The notes: generated from the sequence alone by a model not told the origin. A stretch of DNA of 8,694 bases from Clostridium sp. UBA2485 (GCF_002341865.1 NZ_DDOV01000110.1:598-9291), one strand, 5' to 3'; shown: positions 1 through 6,644, counted from the stretch's first letter. Translations and numbers: made by a program.

Positions 1-162
1 CTGAGAAGTTTAAAATTGATTTATTTTTAAAGTAACATAGTCACTTCTTACAAAGAACTAGCAATCCTATTGCTAGTAAAATTAATTAAAGAAATTAGTT
101 TGACTAAAACTAATTTCCTCCTGAATTGTGAATTTTGAATTGTGCATTGTGCATTGTTTTAA
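1..162. repeat. Repeat copy A (right part of a structured repeat element, cut by the window edge)
   Basis: The window opens inside the 3' arm of hairpin 1 (CTGAGAA). It is followed by an imperfect hairpin 2 (AAGTAAC against GTCACTT, 32-54), hairpin 3 (ACTAGCAAT against ATTGCTAGT, about 58-77) and hairpin 4 (GAAATTAGTTT against AAACTAATTTC, about 91-117). An end built of GAATTGTG, GCATTGT and GCATTG units then runs to TTAA at 159-162. Order and spacing match the complete copies at 1385-1586, 2104-2350 and 8211-8465. No coding potential is seen. Confidence 0.85.
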
Positions 163-208
163 CCTGTTCCCAGAGGTGGAAATTGTGGGGGAATTTTGTC
201 TTATTTTG

Positions 209-238
209 TTGTAAAATTTGGTATTATTGTGATATAAT
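209..238 (+). promoter_or_regulatory. Sigma-A-type promoter with extended -10
   Basis: A perfect TATAAT lies at 233-238 and is preceded by TG at 230-231, giving an extended -10 (TGATATAAT). A weaker -35, TTGTAA, lies at 209-214 with an 18-bp spacer. Transcription would start near 245, leaving a leader of about 65 nt before the small peptide gene at 311. It is the best-looking promoter in the window and probably serves both the peptide and the hydrolase at 476. Confidence 0.7.
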
Positions 239-310
239 TAACTGGTATATTTTATGAATTATTGTATTTTATACAAGTTGTAATTATCTAGGTATGGGAG
301 GGAAAATGTT

Positions 311-412
311 ATGTATGAAGTTATTAAATATGGTTCTGTAGGACTTGCTTTTATATGTATAATTTGTATTTTTATATCTTCAAAAAAGAATTCAAAAAAC
401 AAAAATAACTAA
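311..412 (+). CDS. Small single-pass membrane peptide (33 aa), unknown function
   Basis: This 33-codon ORF begins MYEVIKYGSVG, continues with a hydrophobic stretch at about residues 9-26 (rich in I, C, F and V), and ends in a very basic and polar tail (SSKKNSKNKNN). It reads as one transmembrane helix with a lysine/asparagine tail. A strong ribosome site (GGGAGGG, 296-302) sits 8 nt before the ATG, and a good promoter lies upstream at 209-238. An ATG at 306 is in another frame and stops after 11 codons, so 311 is preferred. The hydrolase gene follows 63 nt later on the same strand and may be cotranscribed. Size and shape fit small membrane regulators, holin-like peptides or type I toxin peptides, but I recognise no family and assign no function. 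Confidence 0.6.
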   Translation: MYEVIKYGSVGLAFICIICIFISSKKNSKNKNN

Positions 413-424
413 CAATTTTAAGTA

Positions 425-457
425 AGTCATCTTGAATCTATTATTTTTCAGATGACT
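425..457 (+). repeat. Inverted repeat between the small peptide and the hydrolase
   Basis: AGTCATCT (425-432) pairs with AGATGACT (450-457). The stem gains GAA/TTC after a one-base bulge, giving about 11 pairs around a short AT-rich loop. No T-run follows, so it is not a normal terminator. Its right arm contains the ATG at 452 and ends 6 nt before the hydrolase ribosome site (464-470), so it could tune translation or mRNA processing between the two genes. Confidence 0.55.
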
Positions 458-475
458 AAAAACAAAGGAGAATTT

Positions 476-1384
476 ATGAGTAAAAAAGTATACAATATTT
501 TTGCCAGTATTTTATTGTGTTCATTGCTTTTAGTAGGTTGCTCTAGTGGTAATACTCCTAAATTGGATAACACTTCTAAGAATAATACCTTCTCTGGATC
601 TTATGAGAAGGATATTCAAACTTTCAAATCATCTTTTGTGAAAAAAGCTCCTTCAATTGATGAATACGAAAATTCAACACCTCCACCATATGCTTCAGAA
701 ATTGAATATGAATCTGATGGATTAAAGCTTAAGGCATGGGTTTTAAATGACCCAAAGGATGGTTATAAATATCCTGCTGTGGTTTTCATGCATGGTGGAT
801 TTTCATTTGATGAAAGTGATTGGGCTGTTGCGGAGGACTATATTGATAGAGGCTATGTAGTTATGACACCTATGGTTCGTGGTGAAAATGGAAACCCAGG
901 TAATTTTGAATATTTTTACGGTGAGGTAAAGGATTGTATTGCTGCTGGAAAATATTTAGCTAGCCTTCCTTATGTTGATGAGAATAATGTATTCTTAATG
1001 GGACATAGTGCAGGAGGTTCTCTAGGAGTTTTAGCATCATTAACTGATTCACCATATAAAGCTATTGCCACTAACGGTGCATCATATGGTACAGAAATTT
1101 ATTTTGAACAAAGAAAAGAACGTATACCATTTAAATATAATAAAGATGAAATACATATACGCTCATCTTATGAGTACGCAAATAGTATAAAAACACCAGT
1201 TTATTCCTTCGTAGGTAAAGATGATATAGGAGTAATGTACTTATCAGAAGAATTTGAAAAACAAGCCAAAAAATTTAATTCACCATATAAACTAATATCT
1301 ATAGCTGGAGATCATAACGAATCCCTAGATGAAGCTATACAGTTAAGTGCAGATATATTTGATTCATATGTGGAAAAGAAATAG
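476..1384 (+). CDS. Lipoprotein alpha/beta hydrolase (prolyl-oligopeptidase/esterase type)
   Basis: A 302-residue serine hydrolase predicted to be lipid-anchored on the outer face of the membrane. Residues 1-22 form a lipoprotein signal: a basic start, a hydrophobic core and the lipobox LVGC with Cys22, followed by a Ser/Asn/Thr-rich linker. The alpha/beta-hydrolase fold shows HGG at 106-108 (oxyanion region), the nucleophile elbow GHSAGG with Ser178, likely acid Asp249 or Asp250 in GKDD, and His280 in GDHNES. The layout resembles S9-type peptidases, dienelactone hydrolases and acetyl esterases; the substrate cannot be read from the sequence. The start at 476 is chosen because AAAGGAG (464-470) lies 5 nt before it and the signal peptide then begins MSKK. 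An in-frame ATG at 452 lies in a hairpin arm without a ribosome site and adds eight residues. The stop codon directly abuts a repeat copy. Confidence 0.93.
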   Translation: MSKKVYNIFASILLCSLLLVGCSSGNTPKLDNTSKNNTFSGSYEKDIQTFKSSFVKKAPSIDEYENSTPPPYASEIEYESDGLKLKAWVLNDPKDGYKYPAVVFMHGGFSFDESDWAVAEDYIDRGYVVMTPMVRGENGNPGNFEYFYGEVKDCIAAGKYLASLPYVDENNVFLMGHSAGGSLGVLASLTDSPYKAIATNGASYGTEIYFEQRKERIPFKYNKDEIHIRSSYEYANSIKTPVYSFVGKDDIGVMYLSEEFEKQAKKFNSPYKLISIAGDHNESLDEAIQLSADIFDSYVEKK

Positions 1385-1459
1385 TTAATTCAATTCACAA
1401 TGCACAATGCAAAATTATGGATATTTCTCAGCAGTAGCTGAGAAATTTAAAATTGATCC

Positions 1460-1488
1460 TGTAGCGGCGAACACTGTTCGCCCCTACA
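1460..1488. repeat. Palindromic module GGCGAACA-C-TGTTCGCC within copy B
   Basis: GGCGAACA (1466-1473) and TGTTCGCC (1475-1482) are exact complements around one C. They are flanked by TGTAG and CTACA, which also pair. The module is far more GC-rich than its surroundings and replaces the GAAGTTAC-type hairpin found at the same place in copy E. Similar GTAGGGGCG...-type palindromes are, from general knowledge, common dispersed repeats in several bacterial phyla. Confidence 0.8.
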
Positions 1489-1491
1489 ATA

Positions 1492-1520
1492 AAAAACTAG
1501 CAATTGTATTGCTAGTTTTT
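1492..1520. terminator. Bidirectional intrinsic terminator (hairpin 3 of copy B)
   Basis: AAAAACTAGCAAT (1492-1504) pairs perfectly with ATTGCTAGTTTTT (1508-1520) around a 3-nt TGT loop. T-runs follow on both strands: TTTTT and a further T7 on +, and TTTTTTATT on minus. It lies between the convergent hydrolase and the minus-strand gene ending at 1607, so it can stop transcripts from both. It is part of the repeat, not specific to either gene. Confidence 0.65.
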
Positions 1521-1606
1521 AAATTTTTTTAAAGAAATTAATTCGTAAAGAATCAATTTCATCCTTAATTGTAAATTTTGAATTAAGCTAAGTCGTGTAT
1601 TGATTT

Positions 1607-2074
1607 TTATAAATTTATTAACTTTATAAAAATATTAACTAATATAACTACTGCAATTAAGCTTAGTGAAGATACTAGTAGGATTAATATAAATTTAAAA
1701 AATTTACTAATTTGCAGCCTACAAATATTATGATTTATGTATATAGCAGTTACTCCACAAGCTCCACCTATAGCACCGAAGTAAAATAAAACTAAAGGCA
1801 GCAAGCATAAAATCTTAGCATACCATTTTAGTGGTTCTGCTACTTGAATTACCTCATTACCAACTTTCAGCCTAGGAATTGGATCTAGGCTGAAAGTTTT
1901 ATTGTTCCAAGAAGCTACACAATTCTCACCATTATTATTGGTAAGAATCATTTCACGTTTTCCTATCATCTCCACAGGAATATCATCAATAAGTAAACGT
2001 GGAGGTTTAAACCCACTCTTCTCAACTTCAACTTTCCTACCTTCAAATCCAGCTAAATCAATTTTATACCTCAT
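1607..2074 (-). CDS. Small membrane protein of unknown function (two TM segments)
   Basis: This 155-residue protein has a soluble, beta-rich N-terminal part (about 1-80). Two hydrophobic segments follow, at about 86-112 (starting WYAKILCLLPLVLF and containing the glycine-rich GAIGGACG) and about 125-151. The pattern of a short beta domain, a DPIPRLKVGNE-like segment, then LP...GAIGG and a second helix recalls a conserved hypothetical family of Firmicutes; I do not know its function. The start at 2074 is chosen because AGAGGTGG (2078-2085, minus strand) lies 3 nt before it. An upstream in-frame ATG would read through that ribosome site and into the end of repeat copy C, giving a spurious MCIVNC start. 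The gene is bracketed by repeat copies B and C. It carries a perfect 14-bp inverted repeat inside the coding sequence. Confidence 0.85.
   Translation of the reverse strand: MRYKIDLAGFEGRKVEVEKSGFKPPRLLIDDIPVEMIGKREMILTNNNGENCVASWNNKTFSLDPIPRLKVGNEVIQVAEPLKWYAKILCLLPLVLFYFGAIGGACGVTAIYINHNICRLQISKFFKFILILLVSSLSLIAVVILVNIFIKLINL
1862..1898 (-). repeat. Perfect 14-bp inverted repeat inside the membrane protein gene
   Basis: AACTTTCAGCCTAG (1862-1875) and CTAGGCTGAAAGTT (1885-1898) are exact complements separated by 9 nt. The repeat covers the codons for about residues 59-71 (TFSLDPIPRLKV). In mRNA it would form a very stable hairpin in the first half of the gene. Confidence 0.85.
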
Positions 2075-2103
2075 AAGCCACCTCTTTATGTCAATATATT
2101 TAT

Positions 2104-2350
2104 TTAATTCACAATTCACGATGCACAATTCACAATTGTGGATATTTCTCAGCAGTAGCTGAGAAATTTTAAACTGATCCTGTAGCGGCGAACAGTGTTC
2201 GCCACATATTACTACATGTTCAATTATAAGATAGCAAAAACTAGCAATTCATTGCTAGTTAAAAAAAATTCATTTAAAGAAATTATTTTGCTAAAAAATA
2301 ATTTCCACCTCAATTGTGCATTGTGAATTGTGCATTGTGCATTGACTTAA
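2104..2350. repeat. Repeat copy C (full-length structured element)
   Basis: A full copy from TTAA (2104-2107) to TTAA (2347-2350). Both ends are arrays of CACAATG/CACAATT-type units that are complementary over about 40 bp with mismatches. Hairpin 1 is at 2145-2166 (loop AGTA). The GGCGAACA-G-TGTTCGCC palindrome is at 2187-2203. Hairpin 3 is AACTAGCAAT against ATTGCTAGTT (2239-2260). Hairpin 4 is GAAATTATTTT against AAAATAATTTC (2279-2305). About 15-20 extra bases separate hairpins 2 and 3 compared with copy B. It lies just upstream of the minus-strand gene starting at 2074, whose promoter must lie in or beyond it. Confidence 0.9.
2187..2203. repeat. Palindromic module GGCGAACA-G-TGTTCGCC within copy C
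   Basis: GGCGAACA (2187-2194) and TGTTCGCC (2196-2203) are exact complements around one G. This is the same module as in copy B with a different central base. The left flank TGTAGC is kept, while the right flank has changed. Confidence 0.8.
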
Positions 2351-2736
2351 GTTGTATAATTATTTTACATCATTTAGTAAAGATTTTCAATTTATTTTAA
2401 ATAAATAATAATAAATTAATTATATGATTGAGAATTCGCTATTGTAAATAAAACACTTATGGATAGTTTTCCTTTATGAGAGAAGTTTTAAGTTGATTCT
2501 TTTTAAGCTCATTGTATAAGTTCTTATAAAAAACTAGTAATTGTATTGGTATTAAAAAATTGGTTAGATAAACTAATTTAATTAAAACTGCTTTCTATAA
2601 TTTCCGACTATTAATAGTCTTAGAGTGTTTTACATTATACAGTAAAAATGCTCTAACTTGTTTTTATTTGATTCCTTTATGTAAGAGAATATTATATTGG
2701 TTTATAATTATCATTATATATTGATTTTGAATACAT
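2351..2736. other. Intergenic stretch without a gene; holds a decayed repeat copy
   Basis: Between copy C and the S-layer terminator I see no ORF with a ribosome site. The stretch contains the decayed copy D (2459-2610) and a perfect 14-bp palindrome GACTATTAATAGTC (2606-2619). An imperfect inverted repeat follows (AGAGTGTTTTAC, about 2621-2632, against GTAAAAATGCTCT, about 2642-2654). The rest is plain AT-rich sequence. Confidence 0.6.
2459..2610. repeat. Repeat copy D (degenerate)
   Basis: The stretch reading GGATAGTTTTCC, then TTGATTCTTTTTAAG, TTCTTATAAAAAACTAG and AATTGTATTGGTA matches copy E in order and spacing from hairpin 1 to hairpin 4. The hairpin arms no longer pair well and the GC-rich hairpin 1 stem is lost. 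It carries the GAAGTT-like rather than the GGCGAACA-like hairpin 2. It appears to be an old, decaying copy next to the better-preserved copy C. Confidence 0.65.
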
Positions 2737-2771
2737 AAAAAAGAGAACTAACCATCAGGTCAGCTCTCTTT
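2737..2771 (-). terminator. Intrinsic terminator of the S-layer gene
   Basis: On the minus strand AAAGAGAGCTGACC (2771-2758) pairs with GGTTAGTTCTCTTT (2753-2740) around a TGAT loop. That gives 14 pairs including two G-U, followed by further Ts to 2737. On the plus strand the same two positions would be A-C mismatches, so the hairpin is built for minus-strand RNA. It lies 45 nt past the stop of the gene ending at 2817. Confidence 0.92.
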
Positions 2772-2816
2772 ATTCTGTTACCTAACACTTTTGCAGTGTA
2801 AAGTAATTAATCCTTC

Positions 2817-5800
2817 TTATGCTTTTGTTCCAGGTGCTTTAGCTTTATTATATGTTTTTATTGCTGCATCTAATGCTCCTGTTGCATCTGTTAAGTCTTT
2901 TTCTACTGTTGCTGTTTTCTTATCTTCTGCTGCATTTATCGCCTCATCAAATGTCTTAGCAACGTCTGCTGTTACCCATTCTACATCTGTTTCTACATCT
3001 TTACCATCTGTACTTGTTGCAACATCTTTTTTAGCTGCTTTTGCTTCATCAATTTTATCAGCTAAATCTTTTTTTGCTGCCGCAATTTTATCTGCTTCTT
3101 CTTTAGCTCCAACTTTATCACTTAAGCTCTTTAAAGCAGTTTCTAATTTTGCTGTAGCATCTGTTATTGCTTTAACATCTGTACCAGCTTTTGCTTTTTC
3201 TACTTCTGCTTTTGCATTATTTACAGCAGTTATTTCAGCTGCATCAGCTGTTGCGTCTGCTTTACCTATTAATGCATCAATTTTAGCTAATTCAATATCA
3301 GCTGCATCTTTTGCATCTTTTAATGCTGCATCTTTATCATTTTCTGTTTTATTTATTCCAGTAACTTTACCGTTAGTATAAGTTGCATCTTTTGCTAATG
3401 CTGCATTTCCAGCTGCATCTTCGATGTATCTTGTTTCTCCATCTTTATGATTTCTAACTGTAATTTCATATGCAGAATCTGCTAAATCTTTTTGTGCAAT
3501 AATTTCAACTATTAATTTAGAATAATCTGTTTCTGTCTTACCATTAACTTCCTTAGTACCAAAAGTTAAATTATATTTATCTGATTTCACTTCTGAATTA
3601 CCATTTATACGAGTAATTAATAAATCAGCTTTATATTGCTCTAATCTTGAAGCATTATCAACGTCATGTTTTAACTCTTCAGTGAATGGTATAGTTATTT
3701 TGTTACCATTTACTTCATAACGCTCATCTTTTTCTAGCTTAACTTCTGGAGAAAGTTCGTCTGCTATTGCTATACCTGCAGTTCCTATCTCAACAATCTC
3801 TCCAGTTGCATTTACTTTCATCTTTCCAACAGCTGATCCTGCTGCAGTTTCCATACCGTCTACTGAATCAATAAATACTTTTAGGTTATCAGTAGCTGTA
3901 GTAGCTAATTTATCTTTTAATTTGATAACTACAACATCACTATTGTTTGTTTCCACTTCATCTATAGTAACTTTAGTTCCACCTAATTCAACTTTAAAGT
4001 TACTTGCACTAGCTTTAGCTATTGCTTGATTGAATTTAACCTTGATAGTTTTTCTATCTTTAGCTACTGCTGGATCTAATATATCTTTATCTTTATCATA
4101 ATTATAAGCTATAGCTCCTATCTCTTCAACTAAAGCTACATCGCCTGAATATTGGTCAACTATATTTCCTGCTTCATCTTTTAATCCCATATAAGTTAAT
4201 ACTCTTGTATTTCCTTTTCCTTGTCCGCCAAATATTAACTTAGTATCTTTGTTAAGATATTCTGGGAATACTAATTTTACTCCCTTACCACCTTGAATTA
4301 TAGTAATTTCTGTATCACTTGGTAGTGCACGCTTATGTCCTTTAGTTGTAAGATCATCTTTATCATCTACAATTGTAAGTACATAGTTGCTTGGATTTGC
4401 TAAAGTTGAAGCATCCATTTTCTTATCAAATGTTAAAACTACAGTTCTTTCTTTTTCACTTACTGAATAAGAAGGTTTTTTTGGTGAAGTTGTATCTGCT
4501 GCATCAATTGTACCTTCGTAATCTAACATAACATTTTGTAGGTAAGTTGAATCTTTAACTCCAGAAATCTTTATAGTGTTCTTTCCTGCTGGAAGTGCTT
4601 TATATAAATCAAGCTCTACAATATTCTTTTCAGCACCATAGCTAACTTTGTCAATACCTACTAATTTACTATCTTTATCTTTTATAGTAAAGTATTTAGC
4701 ATCTAATGAATCCTTATGGATGATTTTACTAAATTTAACTGTTACTTTATTTTTTGCTGTATTAACACTAACACTCTTAACCTTAGGTCTTTCTTGGTCT
4801 ACTTCTGGTTTAACTTTGAATGATGTTTCTGTTATCTTATTGTCGCTATAATCTTTAACGTCTTCGATATACATTGTCATTTCATAGCCTGGAAGTCTAT
4901 TGTCACCTTCAAAATAGAACTCATAAGTTGTTCCATTTATTTTCTTATAGTCATCAGCTTTTACTTTCTTATCATCAGATTTTTTATAGTAAAGATTTGA
5001 TGCTTTTACTGTGTCTGGATCAACATCTTCACTGAAAGTTATTTTCACTTTTTCTAGTGTAGCAACAACTTTCTCTACTTTTGGAGGTGTTTTATCTTCA
5101 ACAACTGTGAATTTATGCTCAGAAGCTAATGATTTTAATGTTGCATAATCTTCTACACCTTCAACAGATAATTTATAATCTCCTGGTTTTAAAGAATTCT
5201 TTTCATATGGAGTTAATATTACTTCTCTTCCTTCATTTTTAACATCACCATAGAATGATTTTCCATCTAACTTAAAGTTGTTTGAATTAACTTTGTTTAT
5301 TGGTTCATTAAATACAACTTTAATTGCTTTAGTTCCTAAAGACTTAACTTCTTTAACTTCTGGTAATGTATTGTCAATTGGAGTAAATTCATAATCTTTA
5401 GCAGTTATTTCTTTATCTCCAGCTATTATTGAATCTACTGTTAATTTGTATTTATCTTGGTTTTTAAGACTTCCATCTACTGTTATTACAGCAGTTCTTC
5501 CATCTTCTGATAACTCAACGCTCTTTATTGTAGCTTCTTTATTTAGTGAGTAGTTAGTTTTGTCTTCAGCTGAATCTCTGTCAACTTTCATTCCAAATGT
5601 AACTACTACTTCTCTTAAGTTAGTTGCTTTTACTGAAGAAACTTCTGCTTTGTCAACTACATCTTTAACTCCTAGAGCTGTCATTAAATCTTTAACAGTG
5701 CTAGTATTGATTCCGCCACCAACTTCATAAACTGTAGCAACTTCGCCTTGTCCTTCTAAGAATTTCTTTTGTCCATCTGCTAATTTGCTTCCAGCTAATA

Positions 5801-6644
5801 CTATTGGAGCTCCTTCTTTACCAGCAACTGGACCTGCTGCTAATGCGTCAACTAATTGGTTTTCTTGAGCTGCGCCATCTTTAGCAACATATACTGATTT
5901 AACTTGTTTATCGCCGTAGAATTTTTTCATTACTTCAGCGTTAGTTTCATTTCTGTTAGCTCCGCCAAGTCTTTCTGCTTTTAAATCGCTTTTGATTGAG
6001 TCAGCAACAACAGCACTTCCTCCAACAACTACAGCTTCTTTGTCTTTAGCAGCATCTTTAACAGCTCCTAAATCTTTACCATTTGTAAGTAAGATAGCCA
6101 TGTTGTTTTCAGCAGCTGGTGCAGCAACTGATAATGCGTCTGCTAATCTTCCATTTAATCCGTTAACAACAGCAACTTTTTTAGCATCTAATTCTTTAGC
6201 TACTTTTGCTGATGTTTCAAATCTGTCAACACCAGATATTCTTTCTACTTTTAATCCAGCTTTTTCTAATTCAGCAACAACTGCTTTAGAAACTACGCCT
6301 TCTCCACCTACTACAAATACGTTTTTAGCTCCTAATTTTTCAATTCTTTCTTTAGTAGCTTTTGTTAATTCTCCAGCATCTGTTAAAAGAATTGGAGCAT
6401 CTTTTAATTTTGCAAGTGGTGTAGCTGCTAATGCGTCAGCCATAGCTAAAGCGTTAACTAAAACTACGTTGTCAGCCTTTTCCCATTTTTCACTTACTTT
6501 TACAGCTGTTTCGTATCTGTTGTTTCCAGCTAATAATTTTTTCTCGATTGTCTCTTTTGATTCAACAGCGAACACGTTAGCGCTCAATGTTGTAAGAGTA
6601 GCACCAAGTAATAGTGTTGAAATAACTCTTGAACTTTTTTTCAT
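2817..6644 (-). CDS. S-layer-type surface protein with three CWB2 repeats, Ig-like modules and a helical tail
   Basis: A 1275-residue exported protein, probably a main surface-layer or wall protein. Residues 1-26 are a Sec signal peptide (likely cut after NVFA). Three cell-wall-binding CWB2 (PF04122) repeats follow at about 37-133, 134-223 and 224-322. Each opens with a GNNRYET, GVDRFET or GANRNET motif and has a central [AV]DAL[AS] motif and a late VGG. In known clostridial S-layer proteins three such repeats bind anionic wall polymers. About seven Ig-like beta modules follow (roughly 334-421, 427-516, 519-614, 617-716, 720-842, 845-950, 963-1096), several with the VTF...NY...Y.LTV...D pattern of Big_5/SbsA-like domains. 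Residues 1100-1270 are Ala/Lys/Asp/Glu-rich and helical, resembling two FIVAR-like units. I see no cysteine, as is usual for S-layer proteins. The start at 6644 has GGGGAG 7 nt upstream. Confidence 0.96.
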   Translation of the reverse strand: MKKSSRVISTLLLGATLTTLSANVFAVESKETIEKKLLAGNNRYETAVKVSEKWEKADNVVLVNALAMADALAATPLAKLKDAPILLTDAGELTKATKERIEKLGAKNVFVVGGEGVVSKAVVAELEKAGLKVERISGVDRFETSAKVAKELDAKKVAVVNGLNGRLADALSVAAPAAENNMAILLTNGKDLGAVKDAAKDKEAVVVGGSAVVADSIKSDLKAERLGGANRNETNAEVMKKFYGDKQVKSVYVAKDGAAQENQLVDALAAGPVAGKEGAPIVLAGSKLADGQKKFLEGQGEVATVYEVGGGINTSTVKDLMTALGVKDVVDKAEVSSVKATNLREVVVTFGMKVDRDSAEDKTNYSLNKEATIKSVELSEDGRTAVITVDGSLKNQDKYKLTVDSIIAGDKEITAKDYEFTPIDNTLPEVKEVKSLGTKAIKVVFNEPINKVNSNNFKLDGKSFYGDVKNEGREVILTPYEKNSLKPGDYKLSVEGVEDYATLKSLASEHKFTVVEDKTPPKVEKVVATLEKVKITFSEDVDPDTVKASNLYYKKSDDKKVKADDYKKINGTTYEFYFEGDNRLPGYEMTMYIEDVKDYSDNKITETSFKVKPEVDQERPKVKSVSVNTAKNKVTVKFSKIIHKDSLDAKYFTIKDKDSKLVGIDKVSYGAEKNIVELDLYKALPAGKNTIKISGVKDSTYLQNVMLDYEGTIDAADTTSPKKPSYSVSEKERTVVLTFDKKMDASTLANPSNYVLTIVDDKDDLTTKGHKRALPSDTEITIIQGGKGVKLVFPEYLNKDTKLIFGGQGKGNTRVLTYMGLKDEAGNIVDQYSGDVALVEEIGAIAYNYDKDKDILDPAVAKDRKTIKVKFNQAIAKASASNFKVELGGTKVTIDEVETNNSDVVVIKLKDKLATTATDNLKVFIDSVDGMETAAGSAVGKMKVNATGEIVEIGTAGIAIADELSPEVKLEKDERYEVNGNKITIPFTEELKHDVDNASRLEQYKADLLITRINGNSEVKSDKYNLTFGTKEVNGKTETDYSKLIVEIIAQKDLADSAYEITVRNHKDGETRYIEDAAGNAALAKDATYTNGKVTGINKTENDKDAALKDAKDAADIELAKIDALIGKADATADAAEITAVNNAKAEVEKAKAGTDVKAITDATAKLETALKSLSDKVGAKEEADKIAAAKKDLADKIDEAKAAKKDVATSTDGKDVETDVEWVTADVAKTFDEAINAAEDKKTATVEKDLTDATGALDAAIKTYNKAKAPGTKA

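Larger units (their letters stand above)
1385..1586. repeat. Repeat copy B (full-length structured element with GGCGAACA-type hairpin 2)
   Basis: A complete copy that starts at the base after the hydrolase stop and runs from TTAA (1385-1388) to TTAA (1583-1586). The ends are imperfect inverted repeats with CACAATG units on the left. Inside, in order: hairpin 1, TTTCTCAGC with loop AGTA (1424-1445); hairpin 2, the palindromic module 1460-1488; hairpin 3, 13 perfect pairs (1492-1520); hairpin 4, GAAATTAATTC against GAATCAATTTC (1534-1560, one A/C mismatch). The same four-hairpin order recurs in the other copies. No ORF or transposase is present, so it is either a non-autonomous mobile element or a dispersed structured RNA. 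Confidence 0.9.

Noticed and set aside
452..475. Upstream ATG at 452 as the hydrolase start
   Set aside because: It has no ribosome site and sits in a hairpin arm. Starting at 476 gives AAAGGAG at the right distance and a normal lipoprotein signal beginning MSKK.
1902..2162. Open frame on the + strand over the two-TM protein gene and the repeat
   Set aside because: No ribosome site. It runs antisense through a supported gene into the repeat end.
1385..2350. CRISPR array
   Set aside because: The repeats are long, imperfect, separated by genes and without regular spacers. There are no cas genes.
2791..3381. Open frame on the + strand opposite the C-terminus of the S-layer gene
   Set aside because: It is an Ala/Ser-rich mirror of an Ala/Lys-rich coding region, lacks a ribosome site and overlaps a strongly supported gene. 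The same applies to the + frames around 4648-4851 and 5992-6669.
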